The translations under genes and the position numbers were made by a program. Under the pieces are notes generated by a model that made no database searches, was not told where the DNA came from, and worked only from the letters and a program-made list of their open reading frames with translations. A stretch of 64,000 nucleotides of DNA from Desulfotomaculum sp. (lineage in GTDB: Bacteria > Bacillota > Desulfotomaculia > Desulfotomaculales > Desulfallaceae), in contig JAENYQ010000003.1 in assembly GCA_016841675.1 (NCBI GenBank), positions 1 to 64,000 of the forward strand, given 5' to 3'. The first letter of the stretch is position 1. Each line of letters opens with the position of its first letter. Positions 9,597-17,344 of the stretch are shown here, piece after piece.

Positions 9597-10715
9597 CTAC
9601 TTCATTTGAGCGGCTAGCGCCAGCGCGTCGTCCAGTGCCAGGCCGGTGCCTGCCACCATGTAAATGACACCGTTTTGCTGCCATACCAGTGATTGGGTAT
9701 CCTTTGCACCGTCACCCGCGGTAATGAGTACGCCTGTGGTGCCGTTGACGGTTACTTCTTGGGAACTGCCGTCCAAGTTGGGGATTAGCAGGGTGTGATT
9801 CAGGTCATTTACGGCCAGCAACTGTTGGCGCAGATTTTCCGGCAGCGCCGGTATGCTCAGCAGCGCATCGCGGATAACCTTCACGTCAACCCCGGATGAT
9901 GTTTTAATTTCCGGACTGCGGGACTGGGCCACAAACAGCTTATTACTGTCGCTTTTGTAGGTGGCCATGATTCCTGTGGGAACATCCATACTAAATGACT
10001 GTCCGTCAAGTTCGGCCGGCAGTATCTGGGTGCTGCCCATGGCTTGCAGCATGGCGTTAATGTTATCTACTGCCAGGGTTAGCTTCACCGAGTGCCCGGT
10101 AATTTTGTGCAATTCAGGCTCGTTGTAATTTGCCGGGTCTGGCAGTTTGAAATCGAAATCAACAGCCTCGACCGCTTCGGTCGGGGTTACCGGAACCGAC
10201 TCTTGTTTGCCAATGACTTCTATTTTACCGAAGTTTTCAATATCAACTTTGCCGGCCCCTTCTTGGAAGGCCTTTTCCAGGTCCTGTATATCGGTGGTGC
10301 TGATATTGATAGTTTGCACTGATTCTACCCGGAATACAGTTAAGAATTCAGAGGCCACGCTGCGTACCGCTGGGAAACTAAAGGCGGTGAACATTACTGC
10401 CGCCAGGGCGGCAACAGCAGCCAGTTTTTTATATTGGTTCATGAAATCAAACTTCCTTCCTATTGTTTTTAACAGTTTACTCCTGCGCCCTTGGGGGACC
10501 ACGTTTAAACGCGTTTTGACCACATGGCTGGTTTCGGAAGCGTCAGTCGGGAAAACGGACAAGCATTCTTGCACGAACATGTCGTTGGAACGCAGTCCGT
10601 CCAAATTGTGGCGGCAGGCTGCACAGCGTTCCAGGTGCCGGGTAATCTCCCACCACAATGCGCTATCCAACTGGTCGTCGATGTATGCCTGAAGAATGCC
10701 CTCGTCGTAACACAT
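9597..10715 (-). CDS. Zinc-finger anti-sigma factor, membrane-anchored
   Basis: Predicted partner of the ECF sigma factor encoded immediately upstream (the ATG overlaps the sigma TGA by one base). Residues 1-40 have the ZAS-type motif H27-x3-C31-x2-C34 (RHLERCAACRHNL). A single membrane helix, LAAVAALAAVMFTAFSFPAV, lies near residue 100. The remaining ~250 residues are extracytoplasmic and end in a DUF4367-like segment (QNGVIYMVAGTGLALDDALA). Such proteins hold the sigma factor at the membrane until a surface signal releases it. Signal unknown. Confidence 0.82.
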   Translation of the reverse strand: MCYDEGILQAYIDDQLDSALWWEITRHLERCAACRHNLDGLRSNDMFVQECLSVFPTDASETSHVVKTRLNVVPQGRRSKLLKTIGRKFDFMNQYKKLAAVAALAAVMFTAFSFPAVRSVASEFLTVFRVESVQTINISTTDIQDLEKAFQEGAGKVDIENFGKIEVIGKQESVPVTPTEAVEAVDFDFKLPDPANYNEPELHKITGHSVKLTLAVDNINAMLQAMGSTQILPAELDGQSFSMDVPTGIMATYKSDSNKLFVAQSRSPEIKTSSGVDVKVIRDALLSIPALPENLRQQLLAVNDLNHTLLIPNLDGSSQEVTVNGTTGVLITAGDGAKDTQSLVWQQNGVIYMVAGTGLALDDALALAAQMK

Positions 10716-11269
10716 CAGGCGTCACTCCCTTTCTGCTCGAGGTACAACTTTTTAAACCTGGCCTGGGCCCGGGCGATAATGGTACCTACCGAGGATTTTT
10801 TAAGTCCGGTGGCTGCGGCTATATCTTCGTAGGTGAAACCAGAATGCTTCATTAACAGGCATAACTGGTCCCTTTCGGGCAGTTCATCCAGCACAAGCCG
10901 TACCGAGCGCACGGCTTCGTTCTTTAAGGCCTGGTCCTCCGAAGAATCCGCTGCCCGTCCCGGCAAACTGGTTTTTTCTTCTCTGCGCTGGCGGCTCTTT
11001 TCGCTGCGTAGATAGTTATAGGCCAGGTTGGTTGCCACCCTGGATAGCCAACCCCCGATATTTTGGAATTCACGCGGCGGAGAACTGTACAGTTTTAAAA
11101 AAACCTCTTGAGCCATGTCTTCTGCCATTACCCGGTCTGCCAGCAGGTAAGTTAATTGGCGGCAAACAAACGGGTAATAACGATTGTATAGATCTTGGTA
11201 ACTTGCAGACATCCCATGGATTATTTTTTGCGGTGGGATAATGGCCGGCCACCTCCCGTTCCCTTTCAC
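10715..11269 (-). CDS. ECF-type RNA polymerase sigma factor
   Basis: Sigma-70 family, extracytoplasmic-function group (about 165-184 aa). Region 2 spans roughly residues 25-95 with AEDMAQEVFLKLY and GGWLSRVATNLAYNYLR; region 4 near the C-terminus has ELPERDQLCLLMKHSGFTYE and the helix-turn-helix IAAATGLKKSSVGTII. It starts the operon with its anti-sigma and an ABC exporter. The start is uncertain: GTG at 11269 has no ribosome site, GGGAGGTG lies inside the frame, and ATG at 11212 (MSASYQDLYNRYYPF) begins where the conserved domain begins. ECF operons are usually autoregulated; no promoter motif was resolved. Confidence 0.88.
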   Translation of the reverse strand: MKGNGRWPAIIPPQKIIHGMSASYQDLYNRYYPFVCRQLTYLLADRVMAEDMAQEVFLKLYSSPPREFQNIGGWLSRVATNLAYNYLRSEKSRQRREEKTSLPGRAADSSEDQALKNEAVRSVRLVLDELPERDQLCLLMKHSGFTYEDIAAATGLKKSSVGTIIARAQARFKKLYLEQKGSDA

Positions 11270-11556
11270 ATATGTAACACAGCAATCGTCATAAAGTTGA
11301 CAAAACAGTACTGTGTATCTAGTTTTTTTTAATGGTACAGGAGCACGTTTTGGTTGATTGTATCATAAAACAAGAGCGTGAGCGGCATTAATAACTGGTA
11401 TTACCGCCCGGCAAAGCACATGTTGTACGCAGTGCAACAGCAGGGCGTGCTAAATCTTGTGACTATGGCCCCGAAAAAATTAGTACCGTTGTGTCCCCCT
11501 GAAAAAAATACCTGTCCGCGAATTAATTAGTAAAAGACCATGAGGAGGTATGACGT

Positions 11557-12999
11557 TTGAAAAGGATTTTGGTATTAATTTTGACCGGGCTGATGGTAAT
11601 GGCCCTGTCGACCGGCGCAGCCTGGGCCAAGCCGGACAACACTAAGCAAGAGGCGGCCAAGGCCAAGGTAAGCGCAATGAAGTTGTATAAGGCCCAGTAC
11701 AAAGTCATGGTGGACGGTAAGATTTCGGTTAAGAGCAATAAGTTCAAGGATACAGACAACCACTGGGGTAGCGCTCCAATACAACGGATGACGGCTATGG
11801 GGTTGTTCGCCGGTTACGACGATGGCACGTTTAGGCCCAACAATAACATTAGCCAGGCAGAGATGATTGCGCTGCTGATGAGATTGGTGGACACCAATAG
11901 TAACGATGATGAAGAAGATGTAGATGAGGATGAACTTGACGAAGTCCCCGGCTGGGCCAGGGATTCGGTTAAACAAGCTGCCAAACTAAAAATAATGAGC
12001 CTTAACCGGTTCCATTCTGCGCAGCAGGCCTCTCGGGCTCAAACATGCATTGCATTTGCCAAAGCCTTGGAAAAGGAAGGATACCTTGATCTGGATGAGT
12101 TTAATATAGACCCCGACAATTTACCATTTGCTGACGGTAAGTTATTGCTGGACAATGATGACCTAGTTTATATTTTGGCTATGTATCAGGCAGGTTACAT
12201 TAAGGGTGCGCCGGGCAACAAATTTCTGCCTAATAATGCTATAACCAGGGCTGAAATGGCTGCCATCCTGGAAAGAATTCTGGCCGACCTTAAAGAGGAC
12301 GACGACGGGGAAGATGAATACGAGCTATCCGACCTGGAAGGCGATCTGTTAGGCGATTACAAAAAAATTAAAGATGTACGTGTATCTGACATCAATTTAG
12401 ATGGTGACAAGGATGAGGTTGACGTTAAGGTAGAGGTTGACCTGGAATACTACGACGTTGAGTGGGCCGATTTAAGTGATAGGGATATCAAGGACTGGCT
12501 GGAAGACCTGGTCGGCGATATCCAGGACGAACTCTCCAGATATACCGAAGTTAACGGCGAAATTATTAACAATGATAACGATGCTGTGCTGGTTAAGTTT
12601 AGCAAAGAGGGTACCGGTCGCCTTTCAGTAATTTATAAGGACGACGATTACCGTGACGCCGGTGGCGATGTGAACGAAGTGGAGCTTGCACTGAAAGGCG
12701 ATCAATTTGATGTGGGTAACGTCGAATTCAAGATTACTAGGATTAATTACGACGTAAATGATAATGAGATTATGGTCGATTTAAAGGCTCAGGAAGATTT
12801 TTCATCTACTCAATGGAATTACCTGGACGTGAACGGCTATATTGATGATGACGTGGAAAACATTTGCGCAGAAATTGCTGAAGCATTTCAAAATGATGCT
12901 GATGCTGAGCCTGTAATGATTTATCTCGACTTGTATGATGATGATTCAAATTTGCTGGAAAGCTATGAGTATGACGTAGCAAATGAATCACTGGATTAG
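11557..12999 (+). CDS. SLH-domain S-layer / cell-surface protein
   Basis: Secreted surface protein of 480 residues. The signal peptide ends ALSTGAAWA. Three S-layer homology repeats follow (about 55-105, 115-165 and 180-235), recognisable by DTDNHWGSAPIQRMTAMGLF, GYDDGTFRPNN and GAPGNKFLPNNAITRAEMAA; they anchor proteins to secondary cell-wall polymer. The C-terminal half (about 245-480) is very acidic (runs of Asp/Glu, DINLDGDKDEVDVKVEVD) and contains two similar strand-rich blocks; its role is unknown. The start is TTG at 11557 with GAGGAGGT seven bases upstream; a closer ATG at 11550 is in another frame. A terminator follows. Confidence 0.88.
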   Translation: MKRILVLILTGLMVMALSTGAAWAKPDNTKQEAAKAKVSAMKLYKAQYKVMVDGKISVKSNKFKDTDNHWGSAPIQRMTAMGLFAGYDDGTFRPNNNISQAEMIALLMRLVDTNSNDDEEDVDEDELDEVPGWARDSVKQAAKLKIMSLNRFHSAQQASRAQTCIAFAKALEKEGYLDLDEFNIDPDNLPFADGKLLLDNDDLVYILAMYQAGYIKGAPGNKFLPNNAITRAEMAAILERILADLKEDDDGEDEYELSDLEGDLLGDYKKIKDVRVSDINLDGDKDEVDVKVEVDLEYYDVEWADLSDRDIKDWLEDLVGDIQDELSRYTEVNGEIINNDNDAVLVKFSKEGTGRLSVIYKDDDYRDAGGDVNEVELALKGDQFDVGNVEFKITRINYDVNDNEIMVDLKAQEDFSSTQWNYLDVNGYIDDDVENICAEIAEAFQNDADAEPVMIYLDLYDDDSNLLESYEYDVANESLD

Positions 13000-13035
13000 A
13001 TGACAAAGAAGATAAATAAACGGTACCCCATATGA

Positions 13036-13077
13036 AAAGAGAGCCGGGTTTATTAATTTGCCCGGCTCTCTTTATTG
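13036..13077 (+). terminator. Terminator of the S-layer gene
   Basis: Perfect 13-bp stem AAAGAGAGCCGGG / CCCGGCTCTCTTT with a 12-base loop, followed by ATTGTTGTTG. It starts 37 bp after the stop codon. Confidence 0.85.
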
Positions 13078-13194
13078 TTGTTGCTGAGTAATTTACAAAG
13101 GACAGACTACTATTTTTGTTTCTTGAAAGATTTGTGTCCCCTTTTTTTTGTATTCATGGTTATACCGTTAACTCAGTAAGTGGTACAGCGTCGT

Positions 13195-13249
13195 GTCATT
13201 GTAGAACGAAGTGAAGAATCTAGATCCTTCGCTAACGCTCTTAGATGAC
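13195..13249. repeat. GTCAT...ATGAC intergenic repeat
   Basis: Imperfect palindrome bounded by GTCATT and GATGAC, with inner arms GAACGAAGTGAAGAATCT and ATCCTTCGCTAACGCTC. The same theme (GTCATNCTGAGCGCAGCGAAGGATC) occurs at 23010, 36592 and 58984; it belongs to a widespread class of intergenic palindromes in bacteria. Confidence 0.6.
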
Positions 13250-13276
13250 AGCTCTCCCCCCGCGGTGCACAATTGT

Positions 13277-13330
13277 TTATAAAAATGTTTATCTCATCAA
13301 TGGGGATTACTGAGTAAAGGGAATTATCAT
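13277..13330. repeat. Dispersed repeat, copy B (54 bp)
   Basis: Near-identical to positions 1-55, with one substitution in the core plus a one-base length difference at the 5' end. Located 60 bp beyond the 3' end of the beta-propeller gene. Confidence 0.75.
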
Positions 13331-13389
13331 GTTTGTATTTTTCAGTGCGTGCTTAAGTTGTTACCAGCTTTAACAAAAAACAGTGGTTT

Positions 13390-15516
13390 CTAACGTAGGT
13401 TGATTTGCTTAATTTGTCGCAGGGTATCAAGGTCATTTACTTTGACCGCCCGGTCAGAGATGGTGTAAAGTGCATCATCAATATAAAGGGACCGTTTAAC
13501 CGAGTTGAATTCATAGTAATCTTTTGTAGTATCTAAAGTAGCAGGGTGTTCCACCTTACCCTGCAGTCGAATGCCTTTTTCCGGGGAAATTTCCAATACG
13601 AATGCTCCCTGCCAGCCCTGATCTGAAGGGGCTATTTCCCGCCCTGATTGGTCAATCATAATCCGGTACTGCGGCATGTAGCTGATGGGTATCACCAGCA
13701 GGTTTTTATCCCGGCTAAACAGCACCGCCCGATGGTCACGCAGTGCCAAGGAATCGGAGTCGTCACGGTCCACCACGTATTTGGCCACTTCTTTGGGCGC
13801 GGCGGGGTTGGATACGTCAAACAGGGCAATTTTTACGCCCTGCTGCCTGGTGGGCGGCGGCATAATCATGGGCCTTGGACCGGGTGTCGGTTCCGATGCT
13901 ACGCTAACTTCCTTGCCGATACCAATCAACAGTTTTTCATCGTAAGGGTGCAGGTAATTAGAGAAGCCCGGGATTTTCAGTTCCCCCAACACTTTGGGAG
14001 CGGCTGGTTCCTTCATGTCAATGACGAACAGGGGGTCCACCTGTCGGAAGGTCACCAGGTAGGCTCGGTCGCCCATAAACCGGGCGGAGTAAATCCTCTC
14101 GGTGGGGGCCAGGCCTAATAGTTTGCCGGCCACCTGCAGGTTTTGGTCCAACACGTAAATATTGTTTTTGGGGTTGGCCGGGCCGTTAAACCAGAATCCC
14201 TCGGAGGTGGTGGCAATGCGGAAATAATCGTTATGCTCATCCATGGAAAACTGGTTCAAAACCTGGCCGTCAACTTCGCCATGGCAACGGTATTGTACCT
14301 GGCCGTCCGCGATGGCTAGCTTAAAAATGGCGGTTTTTTGTTGCTCCCGGGCCATATCCCGGTGCCACTTGTCGCGCAAGGCCGCGATTTTTTCTTCCAG
14401 GGCCAGGGCTGGCCCGTAGTCCAGCTGGCTTAAATAACTGTCTATTATTGTCTCGGCCTGCTGCAGCTGCTGGGAGTAATCCTGGCTGGAGTTACGTACT
14501 ACCTTGAGCTTTTCGGCAATGTTTGCCGGCATAACAGAGGCCAGGCCGTCCAGCAGTTTGCCGGTGAGCAGGGCGAAATCAGGGGTTTTGGGGCCGGTCA
14601 AATATATGTTGTTTGGAGAAACATAAAGGTTTTGCGAAGTGCCGGTCAGGTATGTTTTGCTTACCGGTGAGTTTGATTTTTCCCCGGTTTTTAGGGTTAA
14701 GACAGTTGTGTACTGATAAGAGTAATCGGGATTGGGGAAAAAGTGTATCTCGGTGGCCGGTACCGTGCGTACCTGCCCGTTGGTGGTGATCCGGGGCAGG
14801 GTAATCTTGGATGCGCTGTCGTTTACGCCGTGCCGGTACACCGGGGTGCTAATGACAGCGTAAATATTTTCGCCAATCATGCGGGAATTTACATAGTAGC
14901 CGTCACACTTATTAACCTGGGTCAAAACCGGTTTAGTGCGGTCGGAAATGTTGTATTTGTTTATGAACATGGTCTGCGGATCCGGCCCGTTGCCAAATAC
15001 TACCAGGGTGTCACCGTTGATAAAAGCTTCCGAGGGCTGGCCTGTAAACTTTAGCGTAGCCAGTTTAACCGCCGAGTTGGCCGGGTGAGCTTTGATGATA
15101 AACAGCTCGCTGCCGCTAATCACATACAGGTAGTTACCGTCGGTTTTAACCAGGTCGGCTTCATCCACGCCCTGTACCTGAGTGTTGGTGCTGGAATAAT
15201 CGGGAGCAGTTGTAGATTCCTGCACTGCCCGCCCGCTGTCCTGGGCCACCGTGTTCTCCATTTGCTTCATGCGGCTGCCTGACTGAGCCATGTCAGCAGA
15301 ACCGGTTAGCATCGCCCCGCGATGCCCGAACAGTATATTGAATTGTTCCGCCATCTTGGTGCTGCTGCCGATGTAGTTAACCAGTTCTTCGTAGGAATTG
15401 AACCTGGCCGGCTCATTGGCCGCCGACTGGACCGGGTTGTAGGATAGTCCCGCTGCCAGGGCTGCCGCTAGTATGCCTACAATTAAAACCCCGCCGATAA
15501 TTTTTCGCACCAGCAT
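13390..15516 (-). CDS. Secreted beta-propeller protein (DUF/Beta_propel family)
   Basis: About 708 residues. The signal sequence (IIGGVLIVGILAAALAAGLS) is followed by a long exported region with repeated blade-like segments, e.g. VDEADLVKTDGNYLYVISGS, DRAYLVTFRQVDPLFVIDM and LLIGIGKEVSVASEPTPGPR. The GVDEADLVKTDG segment is a hallmark of the family of secreted proteins with a C-terminal propeller distantly related to WD40. Function of the family is unknown. ATG at 15516 is the most likely start (AGGTG nine bases upstream); GTG at 15528 and ATG at 15522 are alternatives. Monocistronic. Confidence 0.85.
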   Translation of the reverse strand: MLVRKIIGGVLIVGILAAALAAGLSYNPVQSAANEPARFNSYEELVNYIGSSTKMAEQFNILFGHRGAMLTGSADMAQSGSRMKQMENTVAQDSGRAVQESTTAPDYSSTNTQVQGVDEADLVKTDGNYLYVISGSELFIIKAHPANSAVKLATLKFTGQPSEAFINGDTLVVFGNGPDPQTMFINKYNISDRTKPVLTQVNKCDGYYVNSRMIGENIYAVISTPVYRHGVNDSASKITLPRITTNGQVRTVPATEIHFFPNPDYSYQYTTVLTLKTGEKSNSPVSKTYLTGTSQNLYVSPNNIYLTGPKTPDFALLTGKLLDGLASVMPANIAEKLKVVRNSSQDYSQQLQQAETIIDSYLSQLDYGPALALEEKIAALRDKWHRDMAREQQKTAIFKLAIADGQVQYRCHGEVDGQVLNQFSMDEHNDYFRIATTSEGFWFNGPANPKNNIYVLDQNLQVAGKLLGLAPTERIYSARFMGDRAYLVTFRQVDPLFVIDMKEPAAPKVLGELKIPGFSNYLHPYDEKLLIGIGKEVSVASEPTPGPRPMIMPPPTRQQGVKIALFDVSNPAAPKEVAKYVVDRDDSDSLALRDHRAVLFSRDKNLLVIPISYMPQYRIMIDQSGREIAPSDQGWQGAFVLEISPEKGIRLQGKVEHPATLDTTKDYYEFNSVKRSLYIDDALYTISDRAVKVNDLDTLRQIKQINLR

Positions 15517-15604
15517 TGTCATTGTCACCTACTTTAGATTATTTTTACAATGCTGACGTCACCGACAGGGAAAAAGTTCCCATCCCCCCGGTGCCAGGTG
15601 TTTA

Positions 15605-15682
15605 AAGTGTGTCAAGGGGACGGTTCCTTTGACACACAATGAATCTTAAGTGTGTCAAAGGAACCGTCCCCTTGACACACTT
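15605..15682. repeat. Double palindrome with GGGGACGGTTCC arms
   Basis: Two 33-bp arms (15605-15637 and 15650-15682), perfectly complementary, flank a 12-base loop. Each arm is itself palindromic, with TGTGTCAA at one end and TTGACACA at the other around AAGGGGACGGTTCC. The GGGGAC / GTCCCC core links it to the other palindromes of the window. No gene is present in 15529-15795. Confidence 0.85.
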
Positions 15683-15795
15683 TTAGGTGAGTAGGTTCCA
15701 TGCGTATACTCCGGCGATGCCGCCCAGCAGCAGGGAATAATCCAATTTAGTTGTAGATATTATAAAACAGGTAATCATTGATAACCAAATAAAAA

Positions 15796-15825
15796 AACAG
15801 TACCCCTATTGAGTGGGGTACTGTT
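15796..15825 (-). terminator. Terminator overlapping the 3' end of the coat protein gene
   Basis: AACAGTACCCC / GGGGTACTGTT, perfect 11-bp stem, followed on the minus strand by TTTTTATTTGG. The stop codon of the coat gene (15806) lies inside the hairpin. Confidence 0.85.
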
Positions 15826-16486
15826 GTTGGTTGGTGGTGGAATGGGAGATAAAGTTCTGCGGCGTATTCGGCATTTGGTACCAGCCGCGCTGGGACATAT
15901 AGTTATAAATTTCATATGACATTTCAATGCAGTTGCGGGACATGTTGGTCAGTGCATTACGCAGGTGCGGTTCGGCACTTTCCAGGGCGGCCGTGGTATT
16001 GGTTTCGGCACTGTGTTTGTGAAACATCAGCGCACCTTCGGCGATAGCCCGGTCGTTTAGCATGGTGGTACCGGTGGTCGTTCCGGTTTGCATGGCCGAC
16101 TGTTGGCTAGTTCCTGTACCTGCGCTATACTGAGTGCCGTACTGCATGCCTGCCTGTCCGGTGAATGCCTGCTGCTGCTCGGCCCCGTACTGTGGTGCAG
16201 ACCACTGGTTGCCGTATTGAACCGTTCCCGTTGTAACCTGTTGGTTGCCCATGGTTGTGTTTATGGTAGTGGGGAGAGGCATCTGGTTGGTATCAATACC
16301 GTGACTTTGGGCCATCTGCAGTAATCTCTGGAAAGTGTCTATGGTATGTCTCTGCTGGCGGTCTAGAATGCTGCGCAATTGTTGATCCTGGCAGCTGTTC
16401 AAGTAAAGGTTATAATGGTCAATGATGCTTGAATTAGTTCTAAGTACTTCACTGATTTCCATTGCTTCCCGAGTTCCAAGTTTCAT
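15806..16486 (-). CDS. CotF-like spore coat protein
   Basis: 226 residues. The N-terminal half resembles the CotF coat domain: MKLGTREAMEISEVLRTNSS, then a helix with DQQLRSILDRQQRHTIDTFQ. The middle is a low-complexity Gln/Gly/Thr segment (about 85-135). The C-terminal part, LNDRAIAEGALMFHKHSAET through EMSYEIYNYMSQRGWYQMP, is the conserved coat-protein end. The start is ATG at 16486 behind GGGAGG (seven-base spacing); the longer frame to 16573 has no ribosome site. Expected in the mother cell or outer spore layers; no sigma-E/K promoter was resolved. Confidence 0.8.
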   Translation of the reverse strand: MKLGTREAMEISEVLRTNSSIIDHYNLYLNSCQDQQLRSILDRQQRHTIDTFQRLLQMAQSHGIDTNQMPLPTTINTTMGNQQVTTGTVQYGNQWSAPQYGAEQQQAFTGQAGMQYGTQYSAGTGTSQQSAMQTGTTTGTTMLNDRAIAEGALMFHKHSAETNTTAALESAEPHLRNALTNMSRNCIEMSYEIYNYMSQRGWYQMPNTPQNFISHSTTNQQQYPTQ

Positions 16487-16562
16487 GTTATTCCTCCCTT
16501 TGATATTTTTTTCAAGTTTAGTATTTAGGTATTTAACGGAAATTATACGGACTGTTAAAAAA

Positions 16563-16583
16563 AGAACCCCCATTGGGGGTTCT
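16563..16583 (-). terminator. Terminator of the sdhCAB operon
   Basis: AGAACCCCC att GGGGGTTCT, perfect 9-bp stem with a 3-base loop, followed on the minus strand by TTTTTTTAAC. It lies 6 bp beyond the sdhB stop. Confidence 0.9.
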
Positions 16584-16588
16584 AGAAT

Positions 16589-17344
16589 TTACGCCGGTTT
16601 GATGCGTTTCTTTTCCTTGTAGCCCAGGCCGTAGGCTGCCATTTTGCGGCGTACGTAGGCCAACTGCATCTGCAGAGGCAGTTCCATGGGGCAGTTGTCG
16701 TCACAGGCCATCAATCCCATGCAGCCAAAGGCACCTTCCTCGGAACCCACTATCTCAAAGTACTCACCGAAGGAACGCTCGTCCCGGGGGTCGACCATGA
16801 ACCTGGCCACTCGATTGATACCGGCCGCGCCCAGGAATTCATCCCGGATGTTGGCGGTGGCGCAGCCGGCTATACAGCAGCCGCACTCAATGCAACGCTC
16901 GGCTTCGTAAATCTGATTGGCTACAGCGTTGTCCATTCGTTCTTCCTGGATCTTAGGGTCAGGTACTTTGCTGGTATGCACCCAAGATTCGGTTTTTTCC
17001 GACAGGTACCTGAACCAAGTGCCGGTGTCCACGGACAGGTCGCCGACCAGTTTAAATACCGGCAACGGGAACAGTTTAATTTTGGCCGGCAGTGTATTGG
17101 TCAGCGTTTTACAAGCCAACCGGGGCCGTCCGTTGATGACCATGGCGCAGGAGCCGCAGATAGCGGCCCGGCACACAAAATCGAACATCAGGGAAGGATC
17201 CTGTTCTTCACGAATCATGTTCAGAGCCACAAATATGGTCATACCCGTGGTTTCTGCTAACTTATAGGTTTGCATGTACGGGGCAACCTCGGGCTTTAGC
17301 GGGTTGTACCGAAATATTTCAAAGGTTAACTGACGATCAGCCAT
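16589..17344 (-). CDS. sdhB: Succinate dehydrogenase/fumarate reductase iron-sulfur subunit
   Basis: Electron-transfer subunit (251 aa) between the flavin in SdhA and the cytochrome b. The [2Fe-2S] site is CRAAICGSCAMVINGRPRLAC (about 64-84); the [4Fe-4S] site is CIECGCCIAGC (about 147); the third cluster site is CMGLMACDDNCPMELPLQ. It overlaps sdhA by 8 bp, with GGAGGCGGC before the ATG. Last gene of the sdhCAB operon, directly followed by a terminator. Confidence 0.95.
   Translation of the reverse strand: MADRQLTFEIFRYNPLKPEVAPYMQTYKLAETTGMTIFVALNMIREEQDPSLMFDFVCRAAICGSCAMVINGRPRLACKTLTNTLPAKIKLFPLPVFKLVGDLSVDTGTWFRYLSEKTESWVHTSKVPDPKIQEERMDNAVANQIYEAERCIECGCCIAGCATANIRDEFLGAAGINRVARFMVDPRDERSFGEYFEIVGSEEGAFGCMGLMACDDNCPMELPLQMQLAYVRRKMAAYGLGYKEKKRIKPA

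Noticed and set aside
13195-13249. GTCAT...ATGAC repeats as something new
   Set aside because: This type of intergenic palindrome is widespread in bacterial genomes; listed as repeats only.
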